Assembly (NCBI RefSeq): GCF_000208745.1 | Contig: NC_030857.1 | Location: 4,564,714-4,628,713, forward strand | Source: Theobroma cacao | Lineage: Eukaryota; Streptophyta; Magnoliopsida; Malvales; Malvaceae | DNA length: 64,000 nt | Direction of reading: 5' to 3' | Shown here: positions 21,062 through 32,899 of the stretch, one piece after another | Layout of the letters: every line of letters starts with the position of its first letter | Numbering within the stretch: the first letter of the stretch is position 1 | Position numbers and translations under genes: made by a program | Notes under the pieces: model-generated | Databases searched by the model: none | Seen by the model: the letters and a program-made list of their open reading frames with translations, nothing else | What the model was told of the DNA's origin: nothing

Positions 21062-22734
21062 TCATGATCGAGAAAGCATGTTCATCATTGCTTGACGAGG
21101 CCGACACTTGGCATGCAAAGCCCGTTCCTTGGGCATGGTGAGTCCACTCCCTTGGGTCATGTCCACCATCTCTTCACTAGTTCTCTCCCACTCAAAACAT
21201 TGAATTAGTGAACCCAATGTCAGCCCAACCATGCTTTTCGCCAGTCCCTCTCCAGGACAGCTTCTCCTCCCTGACCCAAACGGCAGTAACTTGAAACCAA
21301 CTCTAGGCCCTTCAAAGCCACCAAATCTCTCAGGCTTGAATTTTGTGGGCTCCTCCCAAATGTTAGGATCGTTCTGTATGGCCCACATGTTAACTAATAA
21401 CGTTGTTCCTCGCGGTACTCGGTGTCCTCCAACCATGCATTCTTTGGATGACTCATGAGGCAGCAACAGTGGAGTTACTGGGTACATCCGCATCGTCTCA
21501 CATATGATGCAATGAAGGTAAGGAAGCTTCGCCAAATCTGATTCATCCATCATGCGATCATGTCCAACAACATTATCAATTTCCATCTGTGCCTTCTTCA
21601 AAACTTCTGGATTGTTCAGCAGAAGAGACATTGCCCACTCCATTGTCCCCGATGAAGTCTCGGTTCCGGCATTTAGCAAAACCTGTACATTCAAGAAACA
21701 AAAATTCAGGAACCAATTCCCTCTATTATATTCACAATCTGAAGTAAACCATGGACCGTGGCTCTTCAAATGTCAAGTCAAACTACATCAACTTAAACCA
21801 AAGCGTTAATCTTTCTTCTAAGCCCAGTGCAGAGGGATTAATTATTTGATCTTACCATCATAATGCTTCTGATAATCTCATCCTTATAGTTCTCAGGCTC
21901 CTTTTTTTGCAGAGATAACAACACTTCAATCACCGTCTTCTTCTTCCCTACAGCTAGAGAACCACCATCATTGCTCATTTTGCTTCTACTTTCTTCTATT
22001 AGCTCCTGCATAATTATATCTCTCTTTTCCTGCAAGGCTATCATTCTCTTCTCATAATTTTGAAACCAATTCAGTACGGGCAAAAAATCTGCCATAGTCG
22101 TTGCATCAACCAAATGAAAGGTCTCTTTCACCATTTCATGAAACGTCCTTGCTTCCTCCACTTCCTCCACACTGTCACTGTAATACCTTTTCCCAGCAAT
22201 CATTCTCATAATTACATTCAGCATAAGCTCAAAGAATGCTGATCTCATATCCACGATCTGACCTTGATTCTTTAACAGCCCCAGAACAAGCATCCGGACC
22301 TCGTCGCCCCGTATGCTAGAGAGCAACCGAAGACTCCTGGTGGAAAGAAGTTCGACTGTCACCACCCGCCTTAGGTTTCGCCAGTGATCACCGTATGGAG
22401 TCCAAAGAAGGCTGGTGTGATTGTAGCCAAAGTGCTTCCCTACCAAAAGGTAAGGGCGATTTGCAAACATGATATCGTTTTTGGTTAAGCATTCCTCGGC
22501 AATGGACGGAGATGACACATGGAGAACATAGCGAGAGCCTAATTGGAGCAAAAGAATAGGCCCATGACGTTTGGAGATTTCGGAAAGGGATCGGTGGAGA
22601 GGTTTCTCGAGGAGGTGGAGATGACCAATTACTGGTAAAGCAGGGAATGGGGTTGGAGGGAGGTTTCGGATCTTGTGAATTATGTGGGTGCTGACCGCAT
22701 AAAGGGCTAAAAAGAAGAAGAGGTATAAAAACAT
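21062..22734 (-). CDS. Cytochrome P450, CYP81 family (cluster gene B)
   Basis: Exons 22734-21856 and 21682-21062 (minus strand), phase-0 junction, 499 aa. The first ATG is 22734; the open frame extends to 22758 only via a TTG, and the TATA box at 22780-22787 supports the shorter start. Parts seen: hydrophobic anchor MFLYLFFFLALYAV, hinge LPPTPFPALP, I-helix AGTETSSG (Glu in place of the commoner Asp), ExxR as ETMR, PERF, and haem loop FGSGRRSCPGEG. All key P450 residues are present. The intron is 173 bp. It is an ER monooxygenase by family; the substrate is unknown. It is closest in style to genes A and C, which share its strand, intron position and 621-nt second exon. Confidence 0.93.
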
Positions 22735-22779
22735 GTTGCTTGATAGTATATATTTCAAGTTCGGCTGGGAAATCCAAGC

Positions 22780-22787
22780 TATATATA
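22780..22787 (-). promoter_or_regulatory. TATA box of CYP81 gene B
   Basis: TATATATA within CTTTATATATAG on the minus strand, about 46-53 bp upstream of the ATG, implying a very short 5' leader. Confidence 0.5.
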
Positions 22788-22799
22788 AAGATGATTTGT

Positions 22800-25409
22800 G
22801 TTGAGTAAGTTGAAGATCTTGATAATGGAAAGTTTATACAAATTTAAAACTCACCACGTGGAACATATTTCTGAATGGAGAAATTAATGAGAAATAATGT
22901 CACTTGTCATATAGTTTAAGTTGCAAAAGGTTGATTACATAGGTTTGGGTGATATGTTGATTCTTTGTAAATTCCATACAATCTATAAAATTATGGCATT
23001 TTGGTCTTTCATGAAGTTTTATTCAAAAGTTTCAACCATTCTAGTGTAATTTTGTTTTTTGCATGATATCATTTGATGGTAGGATAGTGTTCTTTCCTGC
23101 CAATATATTTCCATTTTGAACATTAAATTAAGAACCTTGACTTAGGCAGAGCTATATCCTATGGTATTGGGTAGATTGGTTGATGTCTAAATATAGAAAG
23201 GCAATATTAGGGGATTTAATAAATCTTATCCGAATTGGGCTTGAACCAAAAGAGAGTACAATCTAGTGGTCAATGTTCTAACATTAGAAAAAAGTGAAAA
23301 ACTACCTAGTTTACATAAAGCTTGCAGAAAGGATTTCTTCGCAATTGATCATTCTGTGATAGCATTAGGAAGTTGTCACTAAAGTAGGGTGAATTACCTC
23401 CAAAAGTATGGTTATACTCCATTGAAAGTTGGAACTACTATTTGTACCAGCTTCAAAACGTTGACATTTGAAGGTTATTGACGGTGGGATATGAGTTAAT
23501 TTTGCCTAGTTCATGGGCTTAATTAGCTCAAAGTTTGAGACCTGTCCCGTCTCTCTTGATATAGCTTATCTTCCTTTTCAACGGATAAATTCACTAATTT
23601 CCGGGTCACTTAATTAATTAAGCTTTTTCCCAAACTACTACGTACTTATAGTATAAGATGATTTTTTTTCTTTAGATTACACATAGAAGATAAATTATTA
23701 TGTAAGAAAGTTTAACATGACAATATTATTTAAGAAAAAAATATTGCAGCTTAAATTATTGAACTTACAGTATGACCAGAAAACTCTACATGTAAATGAT
23801 TTTTCTGTATTGTAATGGACTACACTTTTAGTTAGAGATCTTGAGTTATAAATATAAGAGTTTTTCTTTAATTAATATAAATATATTTTTTGAATTAAAA
23901 ATATGAGTCTGTAACAAGTAAAATAGAGTTTACCTAATTATTCATTGATGTTAGACCCTTATGAGAGATATCAAGATTGAGATAATTAAGTTTGAGTTAA
24001 AATAAGTCCCTTTCTCTATGAGTGAAAAAATTAATTTAACGAATTTCACATAGCTCACATCAATTAGAGTAAAGATCTTCCTTTACCTAATATTATATTT
24101 TTTGAGCTGAAAATATTGGTCTGTAACAATTACACCAGCATACTATTTTTTTTTTGAAAAAGAACGTGAATTTCATTAATTTCTAAGACCAAGTTACATA
24201 TAGAGAACATTACATATCCGTAAGACCTCTCAACAATCCCTCCTATTACAACCGTCCCTATTACATGACTTGAAAGCCTCATTAAAAACCTTATCATAGA
24301 GTACAAAATACATAAAGTACGATACCTCTAATCACCCTTCGTTGAACTCACACATTTTTTATCTAAGAATATATTGCACTTGTACAGACATATCATCAAT
24401 ATTGTGCCATATAATCTGATCATATGGTATCTTCTTGTCCATCTGAGCTACCTTGTTCGCTTCTCTGCTACAACGAGTCACCTGCAAGCATTCTACCAGG
24501 ATGCTATCTTTTTAATGTTAAATTGCTGATATTACTTCTTGATTTTGCACCACAGGTACATTCTTGAATTTCTGTATCTGTCAAACCAAAAAAGTACTTG
24601 TAATGAATAAGCAAAATTTAGGTCATGTTATTTCAATGGAATTCATGAAAATATTGTCAGCTAAAAACAATCAAATTAAATAAAAAAACAAAAAAAATAG
24701 AAATATCTTGCATATTTGTTAATTTGCATAAATTTCATTTAAAATATTAATAAGACATAAAAAAATGACAATTGAAATTATAATTATACTTCAATATTAA
24801 AATAATCAGACTAATCGGATGGATACTTGGGGAGCAACGAATGTATGAAAAACTTAAGAATAGTTTCAAAAACCGATATTCTTGCCTCCCCAATGGAGCC
24901 AAAGAATCATTATAATTTTCTACATACATAATTATGATCTATATAGCTTGCCTAACTCTATTCGCTTTTAGACTTGTAGCATTATTCAAGACAATCCTAG
25001 CTGAAATTAATGGAGCTTGTAAATATATTCAAAAGGACATTAGAAATCCATTTTTCCTTTAACTAGATACGTACTCTCCCGTATAGGAGTTTTAAACTAA
25101 AACCTCTTGAGTTTTTCATTCCTTTTATCACTTTAACCCATTTGCCACAAGGAATAAGATATAGTTTAATAGTCTAATCAGATTTTAGACTAATTTGATA
25201 CGTTAAATAACAAAAACAATTTAACTTTGACATAATGATTATTATTTGTCTGGAAGAAATTTAAAATTTTAAATTTGAACAATCTTTTTCCTTTGAATAT
25301 CTTGAAATATATCAAAAGAAATTTGTATTCAATAATCACATGACAATTATAATAATTATTCGTGTTGAAGTTGAGATTTCTTTTTCTTGGCAAAAAGAAA
25401 AAAGAAATC
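22800..25409. other. Intergenic DNA between CYP81 genes B and C
   Basis: AT-rich, no gene recognised. It contains the truncated LINE at 24134-24507. Short open frames at 24747-24929 and 25190-25393 are low-complexity and are not supported. Confidence 0.5.
24134..24507 (-). mobile_element. 5'-truncated LINE retrotransposon with target-site duplication
   Basis: A T-run at 24147-24155 is the poly(A) tail of a minus-strand insertion. The body spans 24147-24494. Flanking direct repeats ACCAGCATACTAT (24134-24146) and ACCAGGATGCTAT (24495-24507) differ at two of 13 positions. Minus-strand translation near the 5' end gives TRCSREANKVAQMDKKI, reminiscent of the C-terminal RNase H-like end of plant L1-type LINEs (…REANxVAHxLAK), then a stop and a 3' UTR. 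Dead fragment; the TSD mismatches suggest some age. Confidence 0.75.
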
Positions 25410-27062
25410 TTAAAGTTGAGAGAGGAGGTTCATCATGGCTGGGCGTGGCCTACACCTTGCAACCAAGGGCTGAGCCTTGGGCATGGTGAGCCCATTCCCT
25501 TCAGTCATGTCTACCATCTCCTCACCAATTCTCTCCCACTCAAAGCATTGAATCAGAGAGCCCAATGCGAATGGAACCATACGCATCGCCAAGCCCTCTC
25601 CTGGACACCTCCTCCGGCCTGTCCCAAAGGGCCAAAACCTGAACCCATTCTTCTCTGCTTCTAACCCATGGAACCTCTCGGGCTTAAATTCAGTGGGCTT
25701 TTCCCACAATACAGGATCACTCTGCATAGCCCAAACGTTAACCAATAGCATTGTGCCACGTGGGACATGAAAACCTCCCACTGTACATTCTTCGGATGAT
25801 TCGTGTGGTACCAGTAGGGGGGTAACGGGACACATTCTTAGTATCTCGTTTATGATGCCATGGAGGTATGGGAGTTTGCCAAGATCTGATTCCTCGATCA
25901 GCCTGCTTTGCCCAACTTCAATGTCTATTTCTTCCCGGGCTTTCATAAGAGTTTTTGGGTTGTTCAGCAAGAGCGACAGCGCCCATTCCAGGGTCCCTGC
26001 TGAAGTGTCAGTCCCTGCTGCTAACATTACCTAGATACAAAGAAATAAACCTTCTTCAAGGATCCATAAGAAAAATTAGAGGAAACCCGATCTTGGATTC
26101 TACAAGGAAGAAGAAGACTTGTAATTTAAATGGATAGATAAAGAGAGAAAAAAGAGAAAGCTTACTTGAATCAGGCCTCTGATCATATTATCTGTGTAAT
26201 ATTCAGGATCAGTTTCCTGCAGGGATAACACAACATCAACCAGAGTCTTGCTTCTTTTTTCAGAATATGAATCCGTTACTGATTTTCTGCGCTCTTCAAT
26301 CAAATTTTGCATGAATCCATCCCTCTTCATTTGTAATATTGATAGCTTCTTCTCAATTTTATTCAATCCGATCCACTGCAAAACCGGCAGAAAATCTCCA
26401 ATATTTGTGGTTCCACTCAGTTGAATGGCCTCTGTCACAATTTCTTTAAACTTTCTTTCTTCCTCCAACTCTTCGTCTCCTTCTCTGAAATACCTCTTCC
26501 CCGCAGTCATCCTCATCATAACATTAAGAGCCAACTCGAAAAGTATCGATTTCATCTCCACAACCTGAAACCCACCGCCGTTTGAACTCCTATAAAGCCT
26601 GAGAATCAAAGACCTGACTTCATCCATACGTATCCCAAGATTTTTTTGAACACGATTAGATGACAAGATTTCGAGAGAGGCCATACGCCTCAAGTTTCTC
26701 CAGTGATCGCCATACGAGGCCCAAAGAAGGGTAGTATAATCATAACCAAGGTGTTTTCCAGCGAGAAGACGGGGGCGGTTTGCAAATATTACATCATTTT
26801 TGGTGAAACACTCTTCTGCAGCAGATGGAGAAGACACAACAACGACAGGGCGAGATCCGAAATGAAAGAAGAGTACAGGACCATGTTGCTGGGAAAGTTT
26901 AGCAAGGGTGCGATGGAGGGGCCTTTTGATGAGATGGAGATGGCCTATAATGGGAAGAGAAAGAGCAGGGCTTGGTGGGAGTCCTTTGTCTTGGAGCAAT
27001 CGTTTGGTAAGAAAGTACAGGAAGAGGAAGAATACAACGTAGTAGAAGATCGAGGCTTCCAT
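25410..27062 (-). CDS. Cytochrome P450, CYP81 family (cluster gene C)
   Basis: Exons 27062-26166 and 26030-25410 (minus strand) join at phase 0 to give 505 aa. The anchor is residues 4-20 (IFYYVVFFLFLYFLTKR), followed by hinge LPPSPALSLP, a Tyr/Thr-rich B-C region, I-helix AGTDTSAG at the head of exon 2, ExxR as EILR, PERF, and haem loop FGTGRRRCPGEG. The intron is 135 bp, the shortest of the four CYP81 genes here. No disabling change was seen. By family it is an ER-anchored, NADPH-P450-reductase-dependent hydroxylase; the substrate cannot be read. Between residues 150 and 160 it has a Gly/Ser-rich insertion (SSNGGG) relative to genes A and B. Confidence 0.94.
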
Positions 27063-27136
27063 TGATAAGATTAGATGCTGCCCTGACAGTAGAAAGAGCT
27101 TGGTTGTGGGTGGGGATCCTGAACAAGATAGGATCG

Positions 27137-27145
27137 TTTATAAAA
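27137..27145 (-). promoter_or_regulatory. TATA box of CYP81 gene C
   Basis: TTTTATAAA on the minus strand, 75-83 bp upstream of the ATG. Confidence 0.55.
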
Positions 27146-27159
27146 GAATTGCTAGTTAA

Positions 27160-30100
27160 ATCATTCATTCAAATTAAATACCATTTAAGTAAAATAATTC
27201 GATTTAATTAATTTATTAAGTCAATTGATCCAAAATATTTAATTCAATTGATTTTTTAAAATTTTTAGACTAAATAGACCAAAAAATTAAACTAATTACA
27301 TATATTTTTTTAAATTTATATAAAATATGATATACATTTAATATTTTTCTTTTTTTAATTCTTATTTTTTATTTTTTTTATTTATGCATTTTAGATATGT
27401 CAAAGATTGAGATTGTGAATTCCATTTTATGAGTACAGAGGTTAAAAATGCATTTTTCACACTTCAATTGATAACTTTTGACATAATTTTTTATTTTTAA
27501 TTTTTAATTTTCTTTTACATTGTTATTAAAAAAGATTTATACTAATTATATTTTTATTTTTTTAATTGTTAGATAGCTTATTTAAGTGAATGTGAAAAGC
27601 CAAGTCATAAAGGAGATTCAAATTGATAATTTATTATATAGACCTGATAATTTTGGATATGACACATTAACACAGCATGAAAGACATGAGTTAAACAAAC
27701 TTTTGGTTTAGTGTTAATGTATTTCGTGTTTAATCATATCTGACACGTTAAGACACAAAAATTTACATGTCTTAACGTGTCAGACATGACAAATACGTTT
27801 AAAACACGTTTACTTAATTGTATTATCGCGTTTAAACGTGTATACATGACACGTTTATTAACCTATTAAAAATTAATAATTAAATANATTATTACGATTG
27901 AAATTATGAATGATTTTTTATATTATTAGTATTTGAAGGTTAGATGTTAATAATGTATTTTATCATATTATATGATAATGAATTTTATATATGTTATTTA
28001 TGTCAAATTTTATTATATTTGATATTATTATTATTTTTGTTTTGTTATAATTACTTTATAATTATAGATTTTAAATTCAAATAATAAAATTATATTTAAT
28101 TGTAAATATTTTTATTTAATCGTGTCGTGTCGTATATTGACACGTATAATAAACGTGTTAATCGTATCGTGTCGTGTTACATATTTATTAAACATATAAG
28201 TATACGTGTTTTAAATTTAAGATACGAATATTAAACGTGTCTGTTCGTATTTAGCCTTAAAGTGTTTCTTATTCAATCGTGTTTGACACATTTACGACAC
28301 GAAAACACGAATTGCAAGATCTAATTTATGATGGTTAATGATCTTATGTTAGATAATTTTATTTTGTGGATGTTAATTTTATTATCTTTAATTTTTTATT
28401 ATGTTGAATATTAAATATTAATTTGATAGTTTATATAAAAAGGCAAAATTATATGAATGAAGGAACAAACGTCATTTTTTTATGTTTACATTATTTATAT
28501 ATTTTATAATTATGAATGAAGTTTATAAATTTTAATATTGTCATTCATAAAAAAAATAAAATAAAATAAAATTTGAATCTATTGATTTAAAATTGAACTA
28601 ATCGAACCAATTTGATATTTAATCGATTTGATTTTTCTTTATGTTTAATTAATTTTGATCGATTTTTTAAAACTATTTGATTAATTTGATATTTAAATAT
28701 AATAGATCACCCAATTATTCAGTTTTACCTGTTGATAAGTGGTAATTTAACTAAATGATATTAATGCAAAAGTAAAAACCGCATTTCGAGCGAGCCGCTA
28801 AGCGAAAAGGCGCCAAATGATATATACCTATCCATAGGGAATTAATTGTCCTTCTTTTTTAATTTTGTCGAATATATTTGAAAACGTCTAGGATCATCTA
28901 AATGGTGAATTTTTCGGGGACGAGCTACCGTTCCAATTTATCCGTCCAACAAGTAGCCTAGCCTCGCCAAAACTGTTGGAAAATTGCATAAAGAATATGC
29001 TAGGATGTTGCCGCCCTTGGATTCTGTTCGCTACTGCCATAAATCTTTTTACTGCTGATGTTGCGAAAGCAAACATTTATGGTTCCAAATTGATTGTAAT
29101 TGAAGATTAAGACGTGTTTCCAAACGCAGATAAAAAAAAAAAAAAACCATGGAAAGGTCAAAATTTGATTCATGATAGTCATAAAGTCTAGTACACGATG
29201 AGAAATTAACCTGTGGTAGATGACAAACATAACTTTGAGTTTGCATTAGGATAGGTCTTTCTCAAAAAATATTACAAAAGCCATGACTCTGTTTTTGTAT
29301 CTTCTACCTTGATATTTCTTTTCTTGTAAAGTCAGGGACTCATCCAACCTAAAATAGCAAAATAATTCAACATAGTGATGGAAGAAATATGAATTTCGTC
29401 ATTGTATTTTCAGAGGAGCAATGTGGTTCAAAGGGCCTAATGACATCAACCTTCACAAAACATTAGAAGATGCTTCACCTGCCTTGGGTACATCCTCTGT
29501 CGAGTTCAAAGTACTGAAGCCTACAATTATAATTTTCTTGTTAACAATCAACATCATATTATTCTAGTCAAGCAGTGCGTGCATCAACTCAGCATGAATA
29601 GAAAATTAGAATCCATAGGTACATGTCACCTCAGTGCAGTCATCATATTTGTAAGATCGTTGAAGATAATAAGATAAACAAGTTCATCAGTAATCTTTAA
29701 GCAAATTACCTGGTGCTGCAAAGCAAACGCGTATTTTCACCATGGGGACAAACACTTTTTGGCCTACGAAGTGAAGAAGTCGTTCAAAGCAAAGGACATG
29801 TATTCTAGAAGGTTTCGATCTATATATCCTTCACTAGTCACCATTTGTGAGGAAATTTTTGGTATCATGTTACATTGTCATCTATATTACTGACTTCTTT
29901 CATTTCCCATAAACAAGAGGACAGGAAGTTGAACCTGTTCACCAAGTCCTATGTAAGTGACTGAATCCAGTCTAGAAATGGATATCGTCCTGCCTGCTTC
30001 ACAATCTTTTCTGAGAACAAATGGATAAGAATGATACGACAATCACATTATATTCATTTACTAACACACGACTATGCCCTTCTCAAGTGATAAAGATATG

Positions 30101-30323
30101 AGAAGGGAGCTGGCTCTGGCTACCAAAACAAATACAAACTGCTAAAGCCAATATATTCTCCATACTGCTTGACTGAGAAATATAAACTTTGGGAGGTATT
30201 ATTTGCATAAAGGCCGAGCAATCACAAAAAGCCAAAACGGCACTCCATTTACCATGGGCAAGACTCTACCTCTCTCCGTAGTGACAATGCAAACATGAAT
30301 TTACAATCCCATTTCATTAGCTC
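27160..30323. other. Intergenic DNA between CYP81 gene C and the RING ligase gene
   Basis: AT-rich, with a hAT-like MITE at 27639-28323 and no supported gene. A short open stretch near 29420-29560 (+) follows an AG but has no partner exon. 29700-30323 probably includes the ligase's 3' UTR. Confidence 0.5.
27639..28323. mobile_element. hAT-like MITE rich in ACACG/CGTGT motifs
   Basis: The ends are imperfect inverted repeats: TAGACCTGATAATTTTGGAT at the left, and TAGATCTTGCAATTCGTGTT as the reverse complement of the right. The interior is dominated by CGTGTCGTGTC and ACACGTTTA motifs and has no ORF. 27740-27754 and 27769-27783 form a perfect 15-bp inverted repeat (CTGACACGTTAAGAC). The terminal sequence recalls a widespread plant hAT-type MITE class, from memory. 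A clean 8-bp target duplication could not be confirmed (TTATTATA against ATTTATGA). One unresolved base (n) is at 27887. Confidence 0.6.
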
Positions 30324-32795
30324 CTAGGGACTAAATAATCTTCTTGCTTTGTGAATGAGTCTTCGACATATTGGACACATCTTGTTATCCTCCTCCATAA
30401 TCCTGCAAAATTTTTGTTAGTGAAAGTTTTAAGAGAATCATTATGTTGTAGAGAGGAACTTTTTCCAATTTGTACCTTTGAGCACAATCATAGCAAGTGG
30501 CACAGTGGCCACAAGGAACGAAGAAGCAGTTACGTTGATCGTCATAGCATATTACACATAATTTTGCATCATATAAATCCTCTGAAGAGCTACTAGAGGA
30601 TCCTGTTTCAGCATCATCATTGTCTTCCTCTGCTGTCGTTCCATAGGTCAGGTGAACAGTTTTCTCTGGCAATATAGGTTCAGTCTCAGTCCTCCAGGAT
30701 ATTTCCCTAACTGCGGTATCAACTACTGTTGTCTCAGTATCACATGCTCCAAGGTATTTCAGCACCAGGAAAATGATAATGATGAAAAAACCTACAGATG
30801 ACAAATCTATTAGGCCACCAAAGCAGTTAAAAGCAATTTCGAAACAGAGAGAACAACAAATTAAGTTTCAGGTCTGCACTTGAATATAGTACCTAAAATT
30901 GCTATGTAAGTAATAACACGAGCAACAAAAGATAGCTCAATGTATGATCCAGCAAGGTCACCCTGAAAAATTAATTTCATTGCCTAATGTTCAGGAGAAA
31001 TTCGTTAATGATTTGAAAAAGTTAATTGAAGTACAAAAGGGTTGAGGCCTTACATTGTCAGGTGTTGAAACTATGACATACTGAGTGTCAGGAAACAGAA
31101 GTTTGAGCCGGCATGATCCATTTAGTGTTGAACACATGTTGCTAGCTTTAGTTAAATCATAAACCTTTGATGTAACATTTAAACTGAATGTCATTATTAT
31201 GCTTCTCGGATTCGAGCTAACCACACTAACATAGTACTTGTCATCTTCCTCAATGGTGTACTCCGCCTCTTTACCTGAGTAAATAAAAAAAAATTGTTCG
31301 GAACTGTATGAACATCATTTCTTGATTCTATCAACACTCTAATCTATCTGAAACTCTTCTACGAGAAGGTTGCTGCATTGGTGCATTTTTCATGGTTTTG
31401 CAATCCATGCTCATAAAATTACTTGTATTGTTAGCATCCTTTCTGGTTAATGCTGGTTCTGGATCTCAGATTAGCATTCCTTTTGTTTCTACTATGCTTT
31501 TTGAACAAATTTGAAGACAAAAGTAGAACATAACTACACTTGGATGGAAAATGTGAAATGCAAAGTAATTTTTATTAATCAATATGAGCATTTGAAAAGG
31601 AGTAGCTGTCGCACCATTCAAATACCAGTTGGGAATAAAATTCTCTGTTAAAACCTAAGACCTAGCAAACAAAATTATTTTCAGTTGCTAAGATAAAGCA
31701 AAAAAAATCCTAAGATAGACTGCTTTCCCAATTTCAAATGCAATAAAACAAATCATTATCACATGATTGACAAAGCGCCTGTAGCTCAGTGGATAGAGCG
31801 TCTGTTTCCTAAGCAGAAGGTCGTAGGTTCGACCCCTACCTGGCGCGTACTTATAAAACATAATCAATAATTTTGAAATGAAAATGGAGGATAGGACTGG
31901 ATAGACTCAAACATCATTTATAGCAATCATTTATTTTGTTTGAAATTGATAGAAAAGGAAAGAATGGGTTACCATTCATTGACTCATTCAGGAAAAGGGC
32001 ATCAAAGGAAGTCGAAAGGTTTGGCAGCAATGTTTCACGTTTTCTTTCTCCTGCAGAAACACGGGCATGTTCTAAGTTCTAATCCAAGTTCCAGAGGGAC
32101 TAAACTGAACTCAAAAAAAAGAGAAACCAAGACAACCACCTTTCATCATAATCACTTCAATTTTGTCTAATCTACTGGTTTGAGTTGCCCATCTTATGCA
32201 GATTCTAGAACCCTTGTTCAACCACAAATAGTATCCCTGAAATTTAATTTTCAATCTTATCAAAACAATCTACTTAAACTCAAACCTCAATTGGTAAAAA
32301 TTTAGAAAGCATTATTATAGAAGCTGATAGAAACTGTAACAACTCAAATTCAAAAAATCTTATGTTACCTTGCGGCCATATGATCCAACAATCAAATAAT
32401 TTGAAGAGCTCCAATTGGCTTCCCCGTTTAATTCTGGCTTCTCGGAGAACCCAAAAAGAAGAGCCCCTTTCCCGTTATCATCTCTAACTTCAACCTGTTC
32501 TACAAACAGAGAAGTAGCCTTCATCAATCGAGAAGAGCTTGGCCCAAGCACCATACGGCAATCCGCATAGTAGCCATATCGGAGGCTTACTGACACTGCA
32601 AAACCCAAAAAAAAAAAAAAAGAAATGCTTTGTTTCAGACCCAAAGGTCAGGGAAACTAGACAATTGCAAAACATGTGAAAGAATTACATGCCACATATC
32701 CATAAAGTCAAAGGAGCTAGCAGTCGTGCCCAAGTCTCTCGCCACCGTTGATGTTGAGCATTGCTGGAAGCCGGTAAGAGCCCTGGCCTGTACAT
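30324..32795 (-). CDS. Membrane RING-type E3 ubiquitin ligase, APD family
   Basis: Eight minus-strand exons: 32795-32696, 32595-32369, 32236-32140, 32050-31973, 31274-31054, 30962-30893, 30791-30476 and 30402-30324. All phases agree, giving 395 aa. The product matches the plant APD (ABERRANT POLLEN DEVELOPMENT) ligases, which act on endomembranes in pollen development. Layout: short N-tail; membrane segment around LLAPLTLW…SVSLRYGYY; lumenal domain with LGPSSSRLM, EKPEL and LWLNKGSR; second membrane segment (VITYIAILG-FFIIIIFLVLKYLG); acidic/Ser linker; C-terminal RING-HC (CVIC…CGHCATCYDC…CPICRR). The start is ATG TAC AGG at 32795. An upstream ATG at 32871 is in another frame. The exon 1 donor is uncertain: GT at 32695, or a GC donor at 32692 that would add one codon. 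Intron 4 contains a tRNA gene on the other strand. Confidence 0.92.
31775..31847 (+). tRNA. tRNA-Arg (anticodon CCT)
   Basis: 73 nt, no intron, with all four arms readable. The acceptor stem GCGCCTG pairs with CTGGCGC except for one U·U at position 6-67. The D arm is GTAGCTCAGTGGATAGAGC (A box). The anticodon arm is TCTGT-TTCCTAA-GCAGA, with CCT at 34-36. The T arm is GTAGG-TTCGACC-CCTAC (B box). The discriminator base is G. CCT reads AGG arginine codons. CAA-containing sequence precedes it, as upstream of many plant tRNA genes. It lies inside intron 4 of the APD ligase gene, on the opposite strand. Confidence 0.96.
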
Positions 32796-32899
32796 GTTTG
32801 CTCTGTGGATACCGAGAGAGAGAGCGAGAGAGAGATGTGGCAAGAAGCAATAGATCAGAGGGGAGAGACATGGTAGAGAAGACTAGTAGGTTTTCGTGG

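Noticed and set aside
29420..29563. Coding-like plus-strand stretch after a TTTTCAG (reads MWFKGPNDINLHK…)
   Set aside because: Only ~48 codons, no donor or partner exon, no family recognised.
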